A stretch of DNA of 64,000 bases from B1 sp964355075. Its GTDB lineage: Bacteria; Bacteroidota; Bacteroidia; UKL13-3. Below are positions 34,536-42,334 of the stretch, piece by piece. The position numbers were made by a program, and so were the translations under genes. The stretch covers positions 1 through 64,000 of the forward strand of contig CAYHCF010000018.1 of assembly GCA_964355075.1 (NCBI GenBank), given 5' to 3'. Each line of letters starts with the position of its first letter. Within the stretch, counting starts at the first letter, position 1. The notes beneath the pieces were generated by a model, which was given only the letters and a program-made list of their open reading frames with translations, ran no database searches and was not told where the DNA came from.

Positions 34536-35453
34536 ATGGAAAAGAAAAATAATGATCGCCGAAAATTTCTAAAATTCGGAGTTCTCGCAGCGGGACTTGC
34601 AACAACGGGAGGGGGCTTGGTAAAAGCGCTTTCAGATGAGAAAGATACAGGCAACAAAGTAAAAGTGCTTACTACTGACGGAAAAGTTATGGAAGTGGAT
34701 GCTGATAAAATGAAAGAACCGCAATCATGTTGTGTTTCATCAGCTGAATCCAGAGAAGGAGTTCCGGGCAAAAAGTATATCATGGTAATTGACTTATCAC
34801 GGTGCGCCCATGAACTGAAATGCCAACATGCCTGTCAAAGGTATCATCACCTTTCGGGAATGAATATATGGTTGAAAGTATTTAAAATGCAGGATGGTGA
34901 AAATACTGCACCTTACTGGATGCCTAAACCTTGCATGCATTGTGATAAACCACCTTGTGTTAAGGTTTGCCCGGTAAGTGCCACTTATAAAAGAGAGGAC
35001 GGTATTGTTCTGGTGGACAACGAACGTTGCATCGGGTGCCGGTTTTGCATGGCAGCTTGTCCCTATTCTACACGGTCGTTTAACTGGGAGGAGCCGCAGT
35101 TACTTCACGAATCAGAAGGGATGACGTACTCTCCCGAAACAGGTTTTCCGCAAAAACAGGGAACGGTTGAAAAATGTGATTTCTGCCCTGATATGCTGAG
35201 ACAGGGAAAACTCCCGCATTGTGTAACAGCTTGTCCAAATGGAGTTTTTTATATGGGTGATTTTAATGAGGATACTGTGTCTAACGGTGCAGAAACAGTT
35301 TCTTTCAGCAAGTTAATGAAAGACAAAGGAGGTTATAAGCTTAATGAAGTTTTGGGTACGGAACCAAGCGTTTATTACCTGCCTGCTGTAAAACGGATGT
35401 TTCCATTTGAGGATGTTCAAATAAACGAAAATAGCGAGGAGGGTGAAGGTTAG
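34536..35453 (+). CDS. Tat-exported ferredoxin-like Fe-S protein of NrfD module A (DsrO/PsrB-like)
   Basis: A 305-residue periplasmic iron-sulfur protein. Twin-arginine signal RRKFLK at residues 8-13. Three complete cysteine groups follow: C133-C136-C141-C145, C165-C168-C171-C175 and C214-C217-C229-C233. The first group is unusual, C90-x5-C96-x3-C100, with only three cysteines instead of CxxCxxCxxxC. It precedes an NrfD-type membrane protein by 94 bp and should pass electrons between that quinone-binding protein and a periplasmic partner. No catalytic molybdo-subunit is adjacent. Paralog of the protein at 40455. Confidence 0.9.
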   Translation: MEKKNNDRRKFLKFGVLAAGLATTGGGLVKALSDEKDTGNKVKVLTTDGKVMEVDADKMKEPQSCCVSSAESREGVPGKKYIMVIDLSRCAHELKCQHACQRYHHLSGMNIWLKVFKMQDGENTAPYWMPKPCMHCDKPPCVKVCPVSATYKREDGIVLVDNERCIGCRFCMAACPYSTRSFNWEEPQLLHESEGMTYSPETGFPQKQGTVEKCDFCPDMLRQGKLPHCVTACPNGVFYMGDFNEDTVSNGAETVSFSKLMKDKGGYKLNEVLGTEPSVYYLPAVKRMFPFEDVQINENSEEGEG

Positions 35454-35547
35454 GCCTTCATATTAGATATAAGTAATTAGGGTATTGATTATATATAGTG
35501 ATTACTATTTGATACAATATTAAGGAATTAAATAAAATAACTTGACT

Positions 35548-36918
35548 ATGAAAGAAGAAAAAATAGAAAGGAGCGAAGCCGATGCAATAAAGTTATTGCG
35601 TGAGTTTAATGAAGATATGTTGCCGAAAAAATTTGGCATAATAGGTAACGCATGGACTGTACTTCTTTGTATCGTGTTTATCGTGGGTATATATTGCTAT
35701 ACGAATCAACTTAGGTATGGTTTGGCCATTACCGGAATGCGTGATTTTGTGTTTTGGGGTATTTATATTTCCAATTTTGTTTTTTTCGTTGCCATCAGTT
35801 TAGTAGGATCATTAATTACTGCTGTACTATTTCTGTTAAAGGTATCATGGCGTGCTCCACTCTCTAGAATATCTGAAATCATCGCTGTTTCTGCTGTTAT
35901 TTTTGCCGGCCTGATCATCATTGTAGATATGGGACGACCCGATAGAATGCAAAATATGGTGCTTCATGGAAGAATACAATCACCTATTATTTGGGATGTT
36001 ATGGTAGTTTCCACATACATGACTCTTAGTTTTCTGCTTTTGTATTTTCCTCTTTTGCCGGGCATTTCCTATTGCAGAGATCATTTAAAAGGAATACCAA
36101 AATGGCAGCACAAGATGTATCGAATACTTTCCTTAGGGTGGAACTATAAACAGGAGCAATTCGATATTGTAAATAAAGCAATTACTATTTTATCGGTAAC
36201 AATTATTCCGGTAGCACTTTGCATACATACGGTAACATCCTGGCTATTTGCAAGTACTTACCGACCCGGATGGGACAGTACAAACTTTGGTGCTTACTTT
36301 GTGTCGGGTGCATTTCTGGTAGGATCCGGTGGAGTAGTGGCTGGAATGTATATCCTCAGGAGGTTTAACCCCGCTTATGTAAAATATCTCACGGATGAGC
36401 ACTTTGATAAAATGGGCAAGCTTCTGGCTCTTCTGGCCATGGTGTATGGCTATTTCTCAATCAATGAATATCTTATTCCTGCTTACAAAATGAAAGGTGA
36501 AGAAGCCGAACACCTGAATGAGTTATTTACCGGTTATTATGCTCCTATGTTTTGGTCGGTACAGTTTTTCGGCATGATACTGCCTGTAATAGTTCTCATG
36601 TTTAAAAAAGGAAGAAAACCATTGCCAATGTTTATTATGTCAATAGGTGTAATTGTTGGCGCCTGGTTCAAACGTTACCTGATTGTGATTCCATCCATGT
36701 CTTTTCTGCCCGTACAGGAAATACCTGAGGCATGGAAACATTATACTCCCACTTTTCAGGAATGGGCAATTACAGGAGGGTCGCTTGCAGGAGCCTTGTT
36801 GATCATCACTTTTTTTGTGCGTTTTTTCCCAATTATTTCAGCATGGGAAGTTGCTGAAGAAAAAGGGATCCCTCATGATATTATTTACAAACATCTACAC
36901 GAAGGCAATGAAAAATAA
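35548..36918 (+). CDS. NrfD/PsrC-family quinone-interacting membrane protein, module A
   Basis: A 456-residue polytopic inner-membrane protein with about ten hydrophobic helices. Features such as AISLVGSLITAVLFLLKVSWRAPLSRISE, the DMGRPDRMQNMVLHGRIQSPIIWDV loop and HTVTSWLFASTYRPGWDSTNFGAYFVSGAFL match NrfD/PsrC/ActC-like proteins, which bind menaquinol without heme. I start at ATG 35548; a TTG two codons earlier is also in frame. It partners with the preceding ferredoxin-like protein and overlaps the next gene by 11 bp. Close paralog of 39036-40433. Confidence 0.92.
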   Translation: MKEEKIERSEADAIKLLREFNEDMLPKKFGIIGNAWTVLLCIVFIVGIYCYTNQLRYGLAITGMRDFVFWGIYISNFVFFVAISLVGSLITAVLFLLKVSWRAPLSRISEIIAVSAVIFAGLIIIVDMGRPDRMQNMVLHGRIQSPIIWDVMVVSTYMTLSFLLLYFPLLPGISYCRDHLKGIPKWQHKMYRILSLGWNYKQEQFDIVNKAITILSVTIIPVALCIHTVTSWLFASTYRPGWDSTNFGAYFVSGAFLVGSGGVVAGMYILRRFNPAYVKYLTDEHFDKMGKLLALLAMVYGYFSINEYLIPAYKMKGEEAEHLNELFTGYYAPMFWSVQFFGMILPVIVLMFKKGRKPLPMFIMSIGVIVGAWFKRYLIVIPSMSFLPVQEIPEAWKHYTPTFQEWAITGGSLAGALLIITFFVRFFPIISAWEVAEEKGIPHDIIYKHLHEGNEK

Positions 36919-37852
36919 TCTTCAAAATATCAAAACAAAAATAAAGCGGTTTAGGTTTTTTCTTATTTCGCTTTTGGTGAGTGTGTTCATCCTTAATTGT
37001 AATTTAACGCATTCACAGAATACAAAGTCACCCGCTTCTAAACTAACTTTCGACATGAACCTGAGCTACCTTTTATCTAATGATATAAGGAATGTAAAGG
37101 TTGTGTTAACCCGATATGAAAAAGGGAGAACGATTCCTGTTGATAATTTATCATCTCCCATTTATCTTTATTTAAATGGAGTAAAAGAATTTGACCCGGC
37201 TGACGGAACAGGTTTGATAGGCAAAATGTATATCGATAAAGAGGGAGAAGGAATGTTTGAATTCCCATCAAAATTGAGTAAAGTCACCTCAGGGCTGCAT
37301 AATTTTACATTCACAGCCAAATTGGATTCAGACAAGCTCTACGAAAACGTGGAAAAGGAAATTTCCATTTCGGATGCAAAAGTAAGCATTGAGTACTCCG
37401 GCGATGATTCTATTAAAACAGTAACTGCTTATCTTTATGAATGGAAAGGGACGGCATTTATACCTGTTCCTGAAGCAGAGCTTAAACTATGTATAAAAAG
37501 GACTTTCAATTTTCTGCCTTTTGGAGAAAGCGGAATTTCAACTGATGAAAACGGGAAAATTTCGGGTATTCTACCACTTGATGTTATTGGAAATGCCGAC
37601 CATACTTTAACCATTGCGGCCAGGTTAGAAGACCATGAAACCTTTGGGACATTAGAGATTACTAAATTTGTTCCCTGGACTGTTCTACCCCGAACAAATC
37701 CTGAAAGGGGACGAACTTTATGGTCGCAGGGTGACAATGCTCCATTATTATTGGTTTTCTCTTCGGTAATCATAATTGTTATCATTTGGGGTGCAATTAT
37801 TTACTTGATATTTCTTTTAATCAAAATTAAAAAACTTGGAAAGATGAGTTAA
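36908..37852 (+). CDS. Membrane-anchored protein with two Ig-like domains, module A
   Basis: A 314-residue protein that starts at 36908, overlapping the NrfD stop by 11 bp; the longer ORF from 36815 runs inside NrfD and is not needed. It has an N-terminal signal (about 13-40), two beta-sandwich-like repeats in the periplasm (about 45-165 and 170-265, each with a STDENGKISG-like or DKEGEGMFEF block), and a C-terminal membrane helix (about 280-305). The module B counterpart is 183 residues and has only the second domain plus anchor. Conserved order and overlap imply it is a structural subunit of the NrfD complex. Family not recognised. Confidence 0.8.
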   Translation: MKNNLQNIKTKIKRFRFFLISLLVSVFILNCNLTHSQNTKSPASKLTFDMNLSYLLSNDIRNVKVVLTRYEKGRTIPVDNLSSPIYLYLNGVKEFDPADGTGLIGKMYIDKEGEGMFEFPSKLSKVTSGLHNFTFTAKLDSDKLYENVEKEISISDAKVSIEYSGDDSIKTVTAYLYEWKGTAFIPVPEAELKLCIKRTFNFLPFGESGISTDENGKISGILPLDVIGNADHTLTIAARLEDHETFGTLEITKFVPWTVLPRTNPERGRTLWSQGDNAPLLLVFSSVIIIVIIWGAIIYLIFLLIKIKKLGKMS

Positions 37853-37856
37853 AAAA

Positions 37857-37879
37857 AAACAGATTCGTAGAATCTGTTT
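37857..37879. terminator. Hairpin terminator at the convergence of modules A and B
   Basis: A perfect 10-bp stem AAACAGATTC/GAATCTGTTT with a 3-nt loop. On the minus strand it is followed by a run of T residues (complement of the A-tract at 37851-37859), so it should stop transcripts of module B; on the plus strand it could also end module A. Confidence 0.8.
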
Positions 37880-37933
37880 GTATATAAAATCACACTAATA
37901 TAGGTAGGGGAATTAAGGATCAAATCCCTATTC

Positions 37934-38061
37934 AATAATTGCCTTTTGGGAAGAGCTTCCGAGTTACTAATACGGCTAACTTACTATAAAAATAAATGAA
38001 AAAAATAGTAAGCAAACTTCAAAATTAGTTTTCACAAATTCCTCTTCCCAAGGCAATTATT
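37934..38061. repeat. Nested inverted repeat downstream of cytochrome c copy B
   Basis: The outer arms are AATAATTGCC...GGGAAGAG (37934-37955) and its complement (38042-38061), about 20 bp paired with one 2-nt bulge. Inside lies a second inverted repeat CTTACTAT (37980-37987)/ATAGTAAG (38005-38012). The element lies just past the cytochrome c stop and could fold into a long 3' structure in that transcript, or be a remnant of a small mobile element. Confidence 0.7.
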
Positions 38062-38065
38062 TTAA

Positions 38066-38476
38066 TTACATAGTACGCATGTAATTAATAACTTTCCATC
38101 TTTCGCTATCACTTAATTTTTCTTTGTAAGATGGCATAGGTTTTCTACCTTCAGTAGTTTTCCAGTATAATTCACCATCAGTAACTTTTTTAAATTCTGG
38201 TTTACTGAAGTCGTTACAGGAAATTTCAATTTTTGCTGCCTTTGAACCATCGCCTTTTCCTTTGGCACCATGGCATGATTTGCAATGCTGTGCCCATAAA
38301 TCCTTACCTTCTTTGATGGAACCATCATCAGATTTAACAGGATTTTTCATTTTTAAAGCTGATTCAGGTGCCGGCCAGGGTTTCCCGGCAGGTTTTTGGG
38401 CTACAGTTGCCTGAGTGAATAACAAGCAGGTTGACATAAACGCAACACCTGCAAACAAATTTTTAAGGTTTTTCAT
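38066..38476 (-). CDS. Small periplasmic cytochrome c, copy B
   Basis: A 136-residue monoheme cytochrome c, near twin of the protein at 33439: signal peptide ending near residue 26, heme motif C65-K-S-C68-H69 and Met114 as likely sixth ligand. Differences cluster in the signal peptide and around residues 84-107; the heme pocket is unchanged. It is the last gene of the six-gene module B operon, 21 bp after the membrane-anchored protein. It probably carries electrons between the NrfD complex and outer partners. Confidence 0.93.
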   Translation of the reverse strand: MKNLKNLFAGVAFMSTCLLFTQATVAQKPAGKPWPAPESALKMKNPVKSDDGSIKEGKDLWAQHCKSCHGAKGKGDGSKAAKIEISCNDFSKPEFKKVTDGELYWKTTEGRKPMPSYKEKLSDSERWKVINYMRTM

Positions 38477-38497
38477 GATTTTAAATTTAGTTTTCGT

Positions 38498-39049
38498 TTA
38501 TTTTTTTTGTGGCTGAACAGAACTCTTTATCTTAAATCCTTGAAGCACCACATAGATTAAGGTTCCCCAAATTCCAGCAATTATTAATAAGGATGTCAAA
38601 ATAAAGTAAATTGGTGCATTTCCCCTTGGACCGGCTAAAGAGCGTTCGAAGTGCTTGAATTTGGAAAGATCTTGTTTTACTCCAATGTTGGTTTCACCTT
38701 TGGTTTCAAAACTTCCATAATTTTCGTCATCCTCAACTTTAGCGAATACGATTAATTTTCCTTCTGAATTTAAAGGAATAGAATTTGGGAAATCGAATGA
38801 GGCAGTTCCTGTTTCATCAGTAGTGACTTCGCCGCCAACGGGTAACAGTCCGAACAGACGCTGAACAAATAATTTAACTGCGACTTCTGCAACAGGTTTG
38901 TTTTCGGAAGTTACGATTACCTTGCATACATTATTGGTGTCAACTTTTTCGAATTGCAAAGTCATGTTAGCTACTTTTTCCTGACCCCATAAATTGGTCG
39001 ACAGAAAAAATCCGATGCTCAGTATTAATAAATATTTATACTTTTTCAT
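38498..39049 (-). CDS. Membrane-anchored single Ig-like domain protein, module B
   Basis: A 183-residue protein with an N-terminal signal (about 1-22), one beta-sandwich-like periplasmic domain (about 25-125, with TTDETGTASFDF), and a C-terminal membrane helix (about 145-170) ending in a lysine-containing tail. It corresponds to the second domain and anchor of the module A protein at 36908. It overlaps the NrfD gene by 14 bp, mirroring the overlap in module A, so the two are probably made together and form one complex. Confidence 0.8.
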   Translation of the reverse strand: MKKYKYLLILSIGFFLSTNLWGQEKVANMTLQFEKVDTNNVCKVIVTSENKPVAEVAVKLFVQRLFGLLPVGGEVTTDETGTASFDFPNSIPLNSEGKLIVFAKVEDDENYGSFETKGETNIGVKQDLSKFKHFERSLAGPRGNAPIYFILTSLLIIAGIWGTLIYVVLQGFKIKSSVQPQKK

Positions 39050-40433
39050 TTTCGTGATTAATATAGTTTATAATTTCTTCCTTACCTTCTAATTTACCCT
39101 CAGCAACCTCCCAAACAGAAATGATAGGGAAGAATCTGGAGAATAGAGTTACGATCAAAAGCATTGCTGCAAAGGTGGCTGTTACGATCGTCATTTCAAC
39201 CAAACTTGGGAAGTAATGTTTCCATGATTCAGGTACATCCTGGATGGGCATATAGGGTTGAGCCAGCCCGGGAATCACAATGAGGAAACGCTTGAACCAA
39301 GCGGCAACAACAACACAAAAAGCAAGAATTGTCAAGGGTAGTGGTTTTCTCACAGCGGGAATTATTGGTAATAAAGCAGGAAGTACCATTCCAAAAATTA
39401 CTACCGACCAATAGAAAAAGGATTCGTCACCCGTAAATAATGTTAAGAGGTGATTCCTGTGCAAACTATCCATTTTGAAGGCGGGTACCAGATATTCATT
39501 AACATTAAAATAAATATATATAAATGACATTAGAACCAAAGCTTTTCCTAATTTATCAAAATGAAATTCAGTCAAATATTTTTCTAAATGATAAGTTTTT
39601 CTAAGTACAAATACGGCAACAATCATACCAGCAATACTTAATAAAAATGCACCTGATACAAAGTAAGCACCAAAGTTTGTGCTGTCCCATTCAGATCTAA
39701 GAGTGGTTGCAAATAACCAGGCCGTTACAGTATGGATAGATACTCCCAATGGAATAATCATAATGGTTAATATCTTCACATTTCTTTTCAATATCCTCCA
39801 TTGCTCTGCAGTTCCTTGCCATCCAAACGACAAAATATCGTACATTTTCATTTGCCATTTGGGTCTGTCGGTTAAATGGTTTTTGAGTGTCGCCATAGTA
39901 GGAATCATTGGAATGAATAGTAGAACAAGGCTGGTGGTAACATAGGTTAATATTACTATAATATCCCAAACTATTGGAGATTGGATTCTACCGTGAATAA
40001 CTAAGTAATGCAATCTGTCAGGACGACCCATAGCCGCAACGATACTAATACCGGCAAGCATAATAGCAGCAACTGCGATAACTTCTGCAATTCTAGAAAG
40101 AGGCCTGTACCATTCAAAGTTTGTGAGTTTAAGTATTGCAGACATCATAACTCCGATAAGGCTAAGGGCGACAAAGAACACGAAGTTGGAGATATAAACA
40201 CCCCACATCGTATAATCTCTAAGTGAAACAGTAACATATTTGCTTCTGGTTTCCTGTATGTAGTAAGCGAAAACACCTGCTAAACAAACCGCGATTAAAA
40301 ACCCAATCCATACTTTACCCCATATTCCAATTTTCATAATAGGTTTAAGCAAGTCTCTTTTCATAACCATATACTCTTCCTGTGTGAAGGTTTCGTATTT
40401 GTGTTTTTCTGATTTTATTTCATTTTCAGTCAT
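39036..40433 (-). CDS. NrfD/PsrC-family quinone-interacting membrane protein, module B
   Basis: A 465-residue polytopic inner-membrane protein of the NrfD/PsrC type with about ten helices. It shares with the module A copy the landmarks MWGVYISNFVFFVALSLIG, AAMGRPDRLHYLVIHGRIQSP, HTVTAWLFATTLRSEWDSTNFGAYFVSG and a C-terminal PDVPESWKHY-like loop (IQDVPESWKHYFPS). It should oxidise or reduce menaquinone and exchange electrons with the Tat-exported ferredoxin encoded 21 bp upstream. Confidence 0.92.
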   Translation of the reverse strand: MTENEIKSEKHKYETFTQEEYMVMKRDLLKPIMKIGIWGKVWIGFLIAVCLAGVFAYYIQETRSKYVTVSLRDYTMWGVYISNFVFFVALSLIGVMMSAILKLTNFEWYRPLSRIAEVIAVAAIMLAGISIVAAMGRPDRLHYLVIHGRIQSPIVWDIIVILTYVTTSLVLLFIPMIPTMATLKNHLTDRPKWQMKMYDILSFGWQGTAEQWRILKRNVKILTIMIIPLGVSIHTVTAWLFATTLRSEWDSTNFGAYFVSGAFLLSIAGMIVAVFVLRKTYHLEKYLTEFHFDKLGKALVLMSFIYIYFNVNEYLVPAFKMDSLHRNHLLTLFTGDESFFYWSVVIFGMVLPALLPIIPAVRKPLPLTILAFCVVVAAWFKRFLIVIPGLAQPYMPIQDVPESWKHYFPSLVEMTIVTATFAAMLLIVTLFSRFFPIISVWEVAEGKLEGKEEIINYINHENEKV

Positions 40434-40454
40434 AATATTGATTTTTATATATGG

Positions 40455-41384
40455 TTATTCTTCCTGATTGTGAATTTCTGTGGCTTCTTCGAATGGGAAT
40501 TGTCTATCAACCGGTGGTAAATAATATACCCTTGGTTTTGTCCCTAAATGTTCAAATTGACGGTAACCTGACCGTTTTTTGAGAAGTTCACTCAGTCTAT
40601 AAGTTTCTTCTCCATTGGTCACTGCATCTTCCATTTCATCTCCGAAGAATATTGTCCCGTTTGGACACTCAGAAACACAACTTGGAAGTATCCCTTTGGC
40701 AGATCTATCCGGACAAAAATCACATTTGGAAACAGTTCCCTCAATATAGGATTTCGTATATCCGCAAATATCCACATCGTTCATATGTTTCTCAACGTAT
40801 TCCATTTGTTTCGGCCTTCCGAAATTAAAGCTACGCGAAGAATAAGGGCATGCGGCCATACAAAATTTACAACCGATACATCGTTCGCTGTCTATGCCAA
40901 CAATTCCATCGCTGCGTTTAAAGGTTGCTCCAACCGGACAAACCTTTGTACAAGAAGGATTGTCACACTGCATACAGACTTGAGGAAGCCAATAGGGTGA
41001 AGTCAACTCCGTATCCTGCATCCGTTTTACTTTTATGTATTCAATAGGTGGTAATAGTCTGTGCATGCTTTGACATCCTTCAATGCACTTTCTTGCATTT
41101 GCACACCTGCCAAGATCAATTACCATAATAAATTTCCTGCCGGGAACTCCTTGCCTCATATCGTATTGCGCAAGTTTGTCTTCTGATGGATGGACTACCA
41201 AGCTGCTATCAACCTCCACTACTTTTCCGTCGGCAGTCAACACTTTCACCTTGGTTCCAGTTTCTTCAGGCGGATTGGCATGAAGAATATTCTTCAAGCC
41301 CAACCCGGTAAGGGTTGCAGTTCCTGCTAATAAGCCGAATTTAAGAAATTTTCTTCGGCTTGATTCTTCGTTTTCTTCTTTCAT
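40455..41384 (-). CDS. Tat-exported ferredoxin-like Fe-S protein of NrfD module B
   Basis: A 309-residue protein when started at the ATG at 41384 (MKEENEESSRRKFLKFG); the longer ORF from 41456 reads into the upstream gene. The twin-arginine motif RRKFLK is at residues 10-15. As in module A the first cysteine group is reduced (C94-x5-C100-x3-C104), while the other three groups are complete (VCMQCDNPSCTKVCP, CIGCKFCMAACP and KCDFCPDRSAKGILPSCVSECP). Electron carrier between the NrfD protein and a periplasmic acceptor or donor. No catalytic subunit is encoded beside it. Confidence 0.9.
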   Translation of the reverse strand: MKEENEESSRRKFLKFGLLAGTATLTGLGLKNILHANPPEETGTKVKVLTADGKVVEVDSSLVVHPSEDKLAQYDMRQGVPGRKFIMVIDLGRCANARKCIEGCQSMHRLLPPIEYIKVKRMQDTELTSPYWLPQVCMQCDNPSCTKVCPVGATFKRSDGIVGIDSERCIGCKFCMAACPYSSRSFNFGRPKQMEYVEKHMNDVDICGYTKSYIEGTVSKCDFCPDRSAKGILPSCVSECPNGTIFFGDEMEDAVTNGEETYRLSELLKKRSGYRQFEHLGTKPRVYYLPPVDRQFPFEEATEIHNQEE

Positions 41385-41415
41385 TATAAAATCATTTATT
41401 TTTCTTTTTGAAATT

Positions 41416-42315
41416 TTATTCGCCAAATCCGAATTGACGCGTGAAGTTGAATCCAATCAGGTAGTTTGGAGTATCAAATTTACCCAATTCATAAAAGTTG
41501 AAGAATTTTGATTCCTGATCCAGAAGGCCGCTTGAGTTGCAAATGAATACTTGGAATTGGTGGTAACCGGTTGAGAATTCAACACCGATACCCAAGTTAG
41601 GTAAAGGCTTTTTTCCTACCGGAATATTAGATACATTCAGTGGCTGATCAAACTCTAACAAGATAGATCCCTGAGGGCTGAATTTGTATTTAGCCAAAGC
41701 GGATATTCCCAGATAATCGCTTATGTCTGCTGAAACAGATGAATCCACTAAGGAATAATGAGCATAATTAAAACCAAGCTGTGCAGAGAATTTTCCATTG
41801 AATTTGCGAGATACCATCAATTCACCAAAATAAGACATTCGGTTGCCAAAAGTGTATTCTGCTTTTGCACCGGATTTGAAAAATTTTTGATCCCCACCTT
41901 TGATGCACGCATTTCCATAAAGCGTAACTGTAACCGGCATGCCGCTCGTCATCTGACGCAATGCTTTGTATTTGGCGCTAAAATCGTATAATTGCTTATT
42001 CTTGGTTGGAGAAAATCCAACAGATAAGCGTTGGGTGATGCCATATCCAATGAATAACCGAACATTTGATGGTGCATAAATGCCATACAAATCTTTCGGC
42101 TTGTCGATTACACCAAATCGGTGTTGGATGATAAAATCAACATATCCCTTGTCAATGGTTTGAGTGGTTTGATTGTTGATATGAAAGCCGTTTTCAAAAG
42201 TTGCTTTAACTACTTCTGGTCCCAGTACCGCTTCAGTTGCATCTTGCGCAAATAGCGATACAGGAAGGCTTATCAGGGCAATTGCAAAGAGTTTTTTAAT
42301 ATTAATTGTTTTCAT
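41416..42315 (-). CDS. DUF5777-type outer-membrane beta-barrel protein
   Basis: A 299-residue protein with a signal peptide (about 1-23, LFAQ) and a pattern of alternating beta strands. The segment VDFIIQHRFGVIDKPKDLYGIYAPSNVRLFIGYGITQRLSVGFSP followed by YDFSAKYKALRQ and MPVTVTLYG matches DUF5777, a Bacteroidota family often seen with electron-transfer genes. It is second in the module B operon, after a cytochrome lipoprotein and 31 bp before the ferredoxin gene. A role as an outer-membrane channel or scaffold for electron transfer is suggested by context only. Confidence 0.75.
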   Translation of the reverse strand: MKTINIKKLFAIALISLPVSLFAQDATEAVLGPEVVKATFENGFHINNQTTQTIDKGYVDFIIQHRFGVIDKPKDLYGIYAPSNVRLFIGYGITQRLSVGFSPTKNKQLYDFSAKYKALRQMTSGMPVTVTLYGNACIKGGDQKFFKSGAKAEYTFGNRMSYFGELMVSRKFNGKFSAQLGFNYAHYSLVDSSVSADISDYLGISALAKYKFSPQGSILLEFDQPLNVSNIPVGKKPLPNLGIGVEFSTGYHQFQVFICNSSGLLDQESKFFNFYELGKFDTPNYLIGFNFTRQFGFGE

Positions 42316-42334
42316 TGATTGATAAATTAAAGTG

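Noticed and set aside
34361..34552. 63-residue ORF before the module A ferredoxin gene
   Set aside because: It overlaps the Tat signal region of the well-supported ferredoxin gene in another frame, has no family features and no promoter or lipobox.
37934..38061. Nested inverted repeat as a confirmed miniature transposon
   Set aside because: I see no flanking target-site duplication and no second copy in the window, so only a structural description is justified.
41385..41456. Longer N-terminus of the module B ferredoxin gene
   Set aside because: The extension reads into the end of the upstream barrel gene and lacks conservation; the ATG at 41384 places the twin-arginine motif properly near the start.
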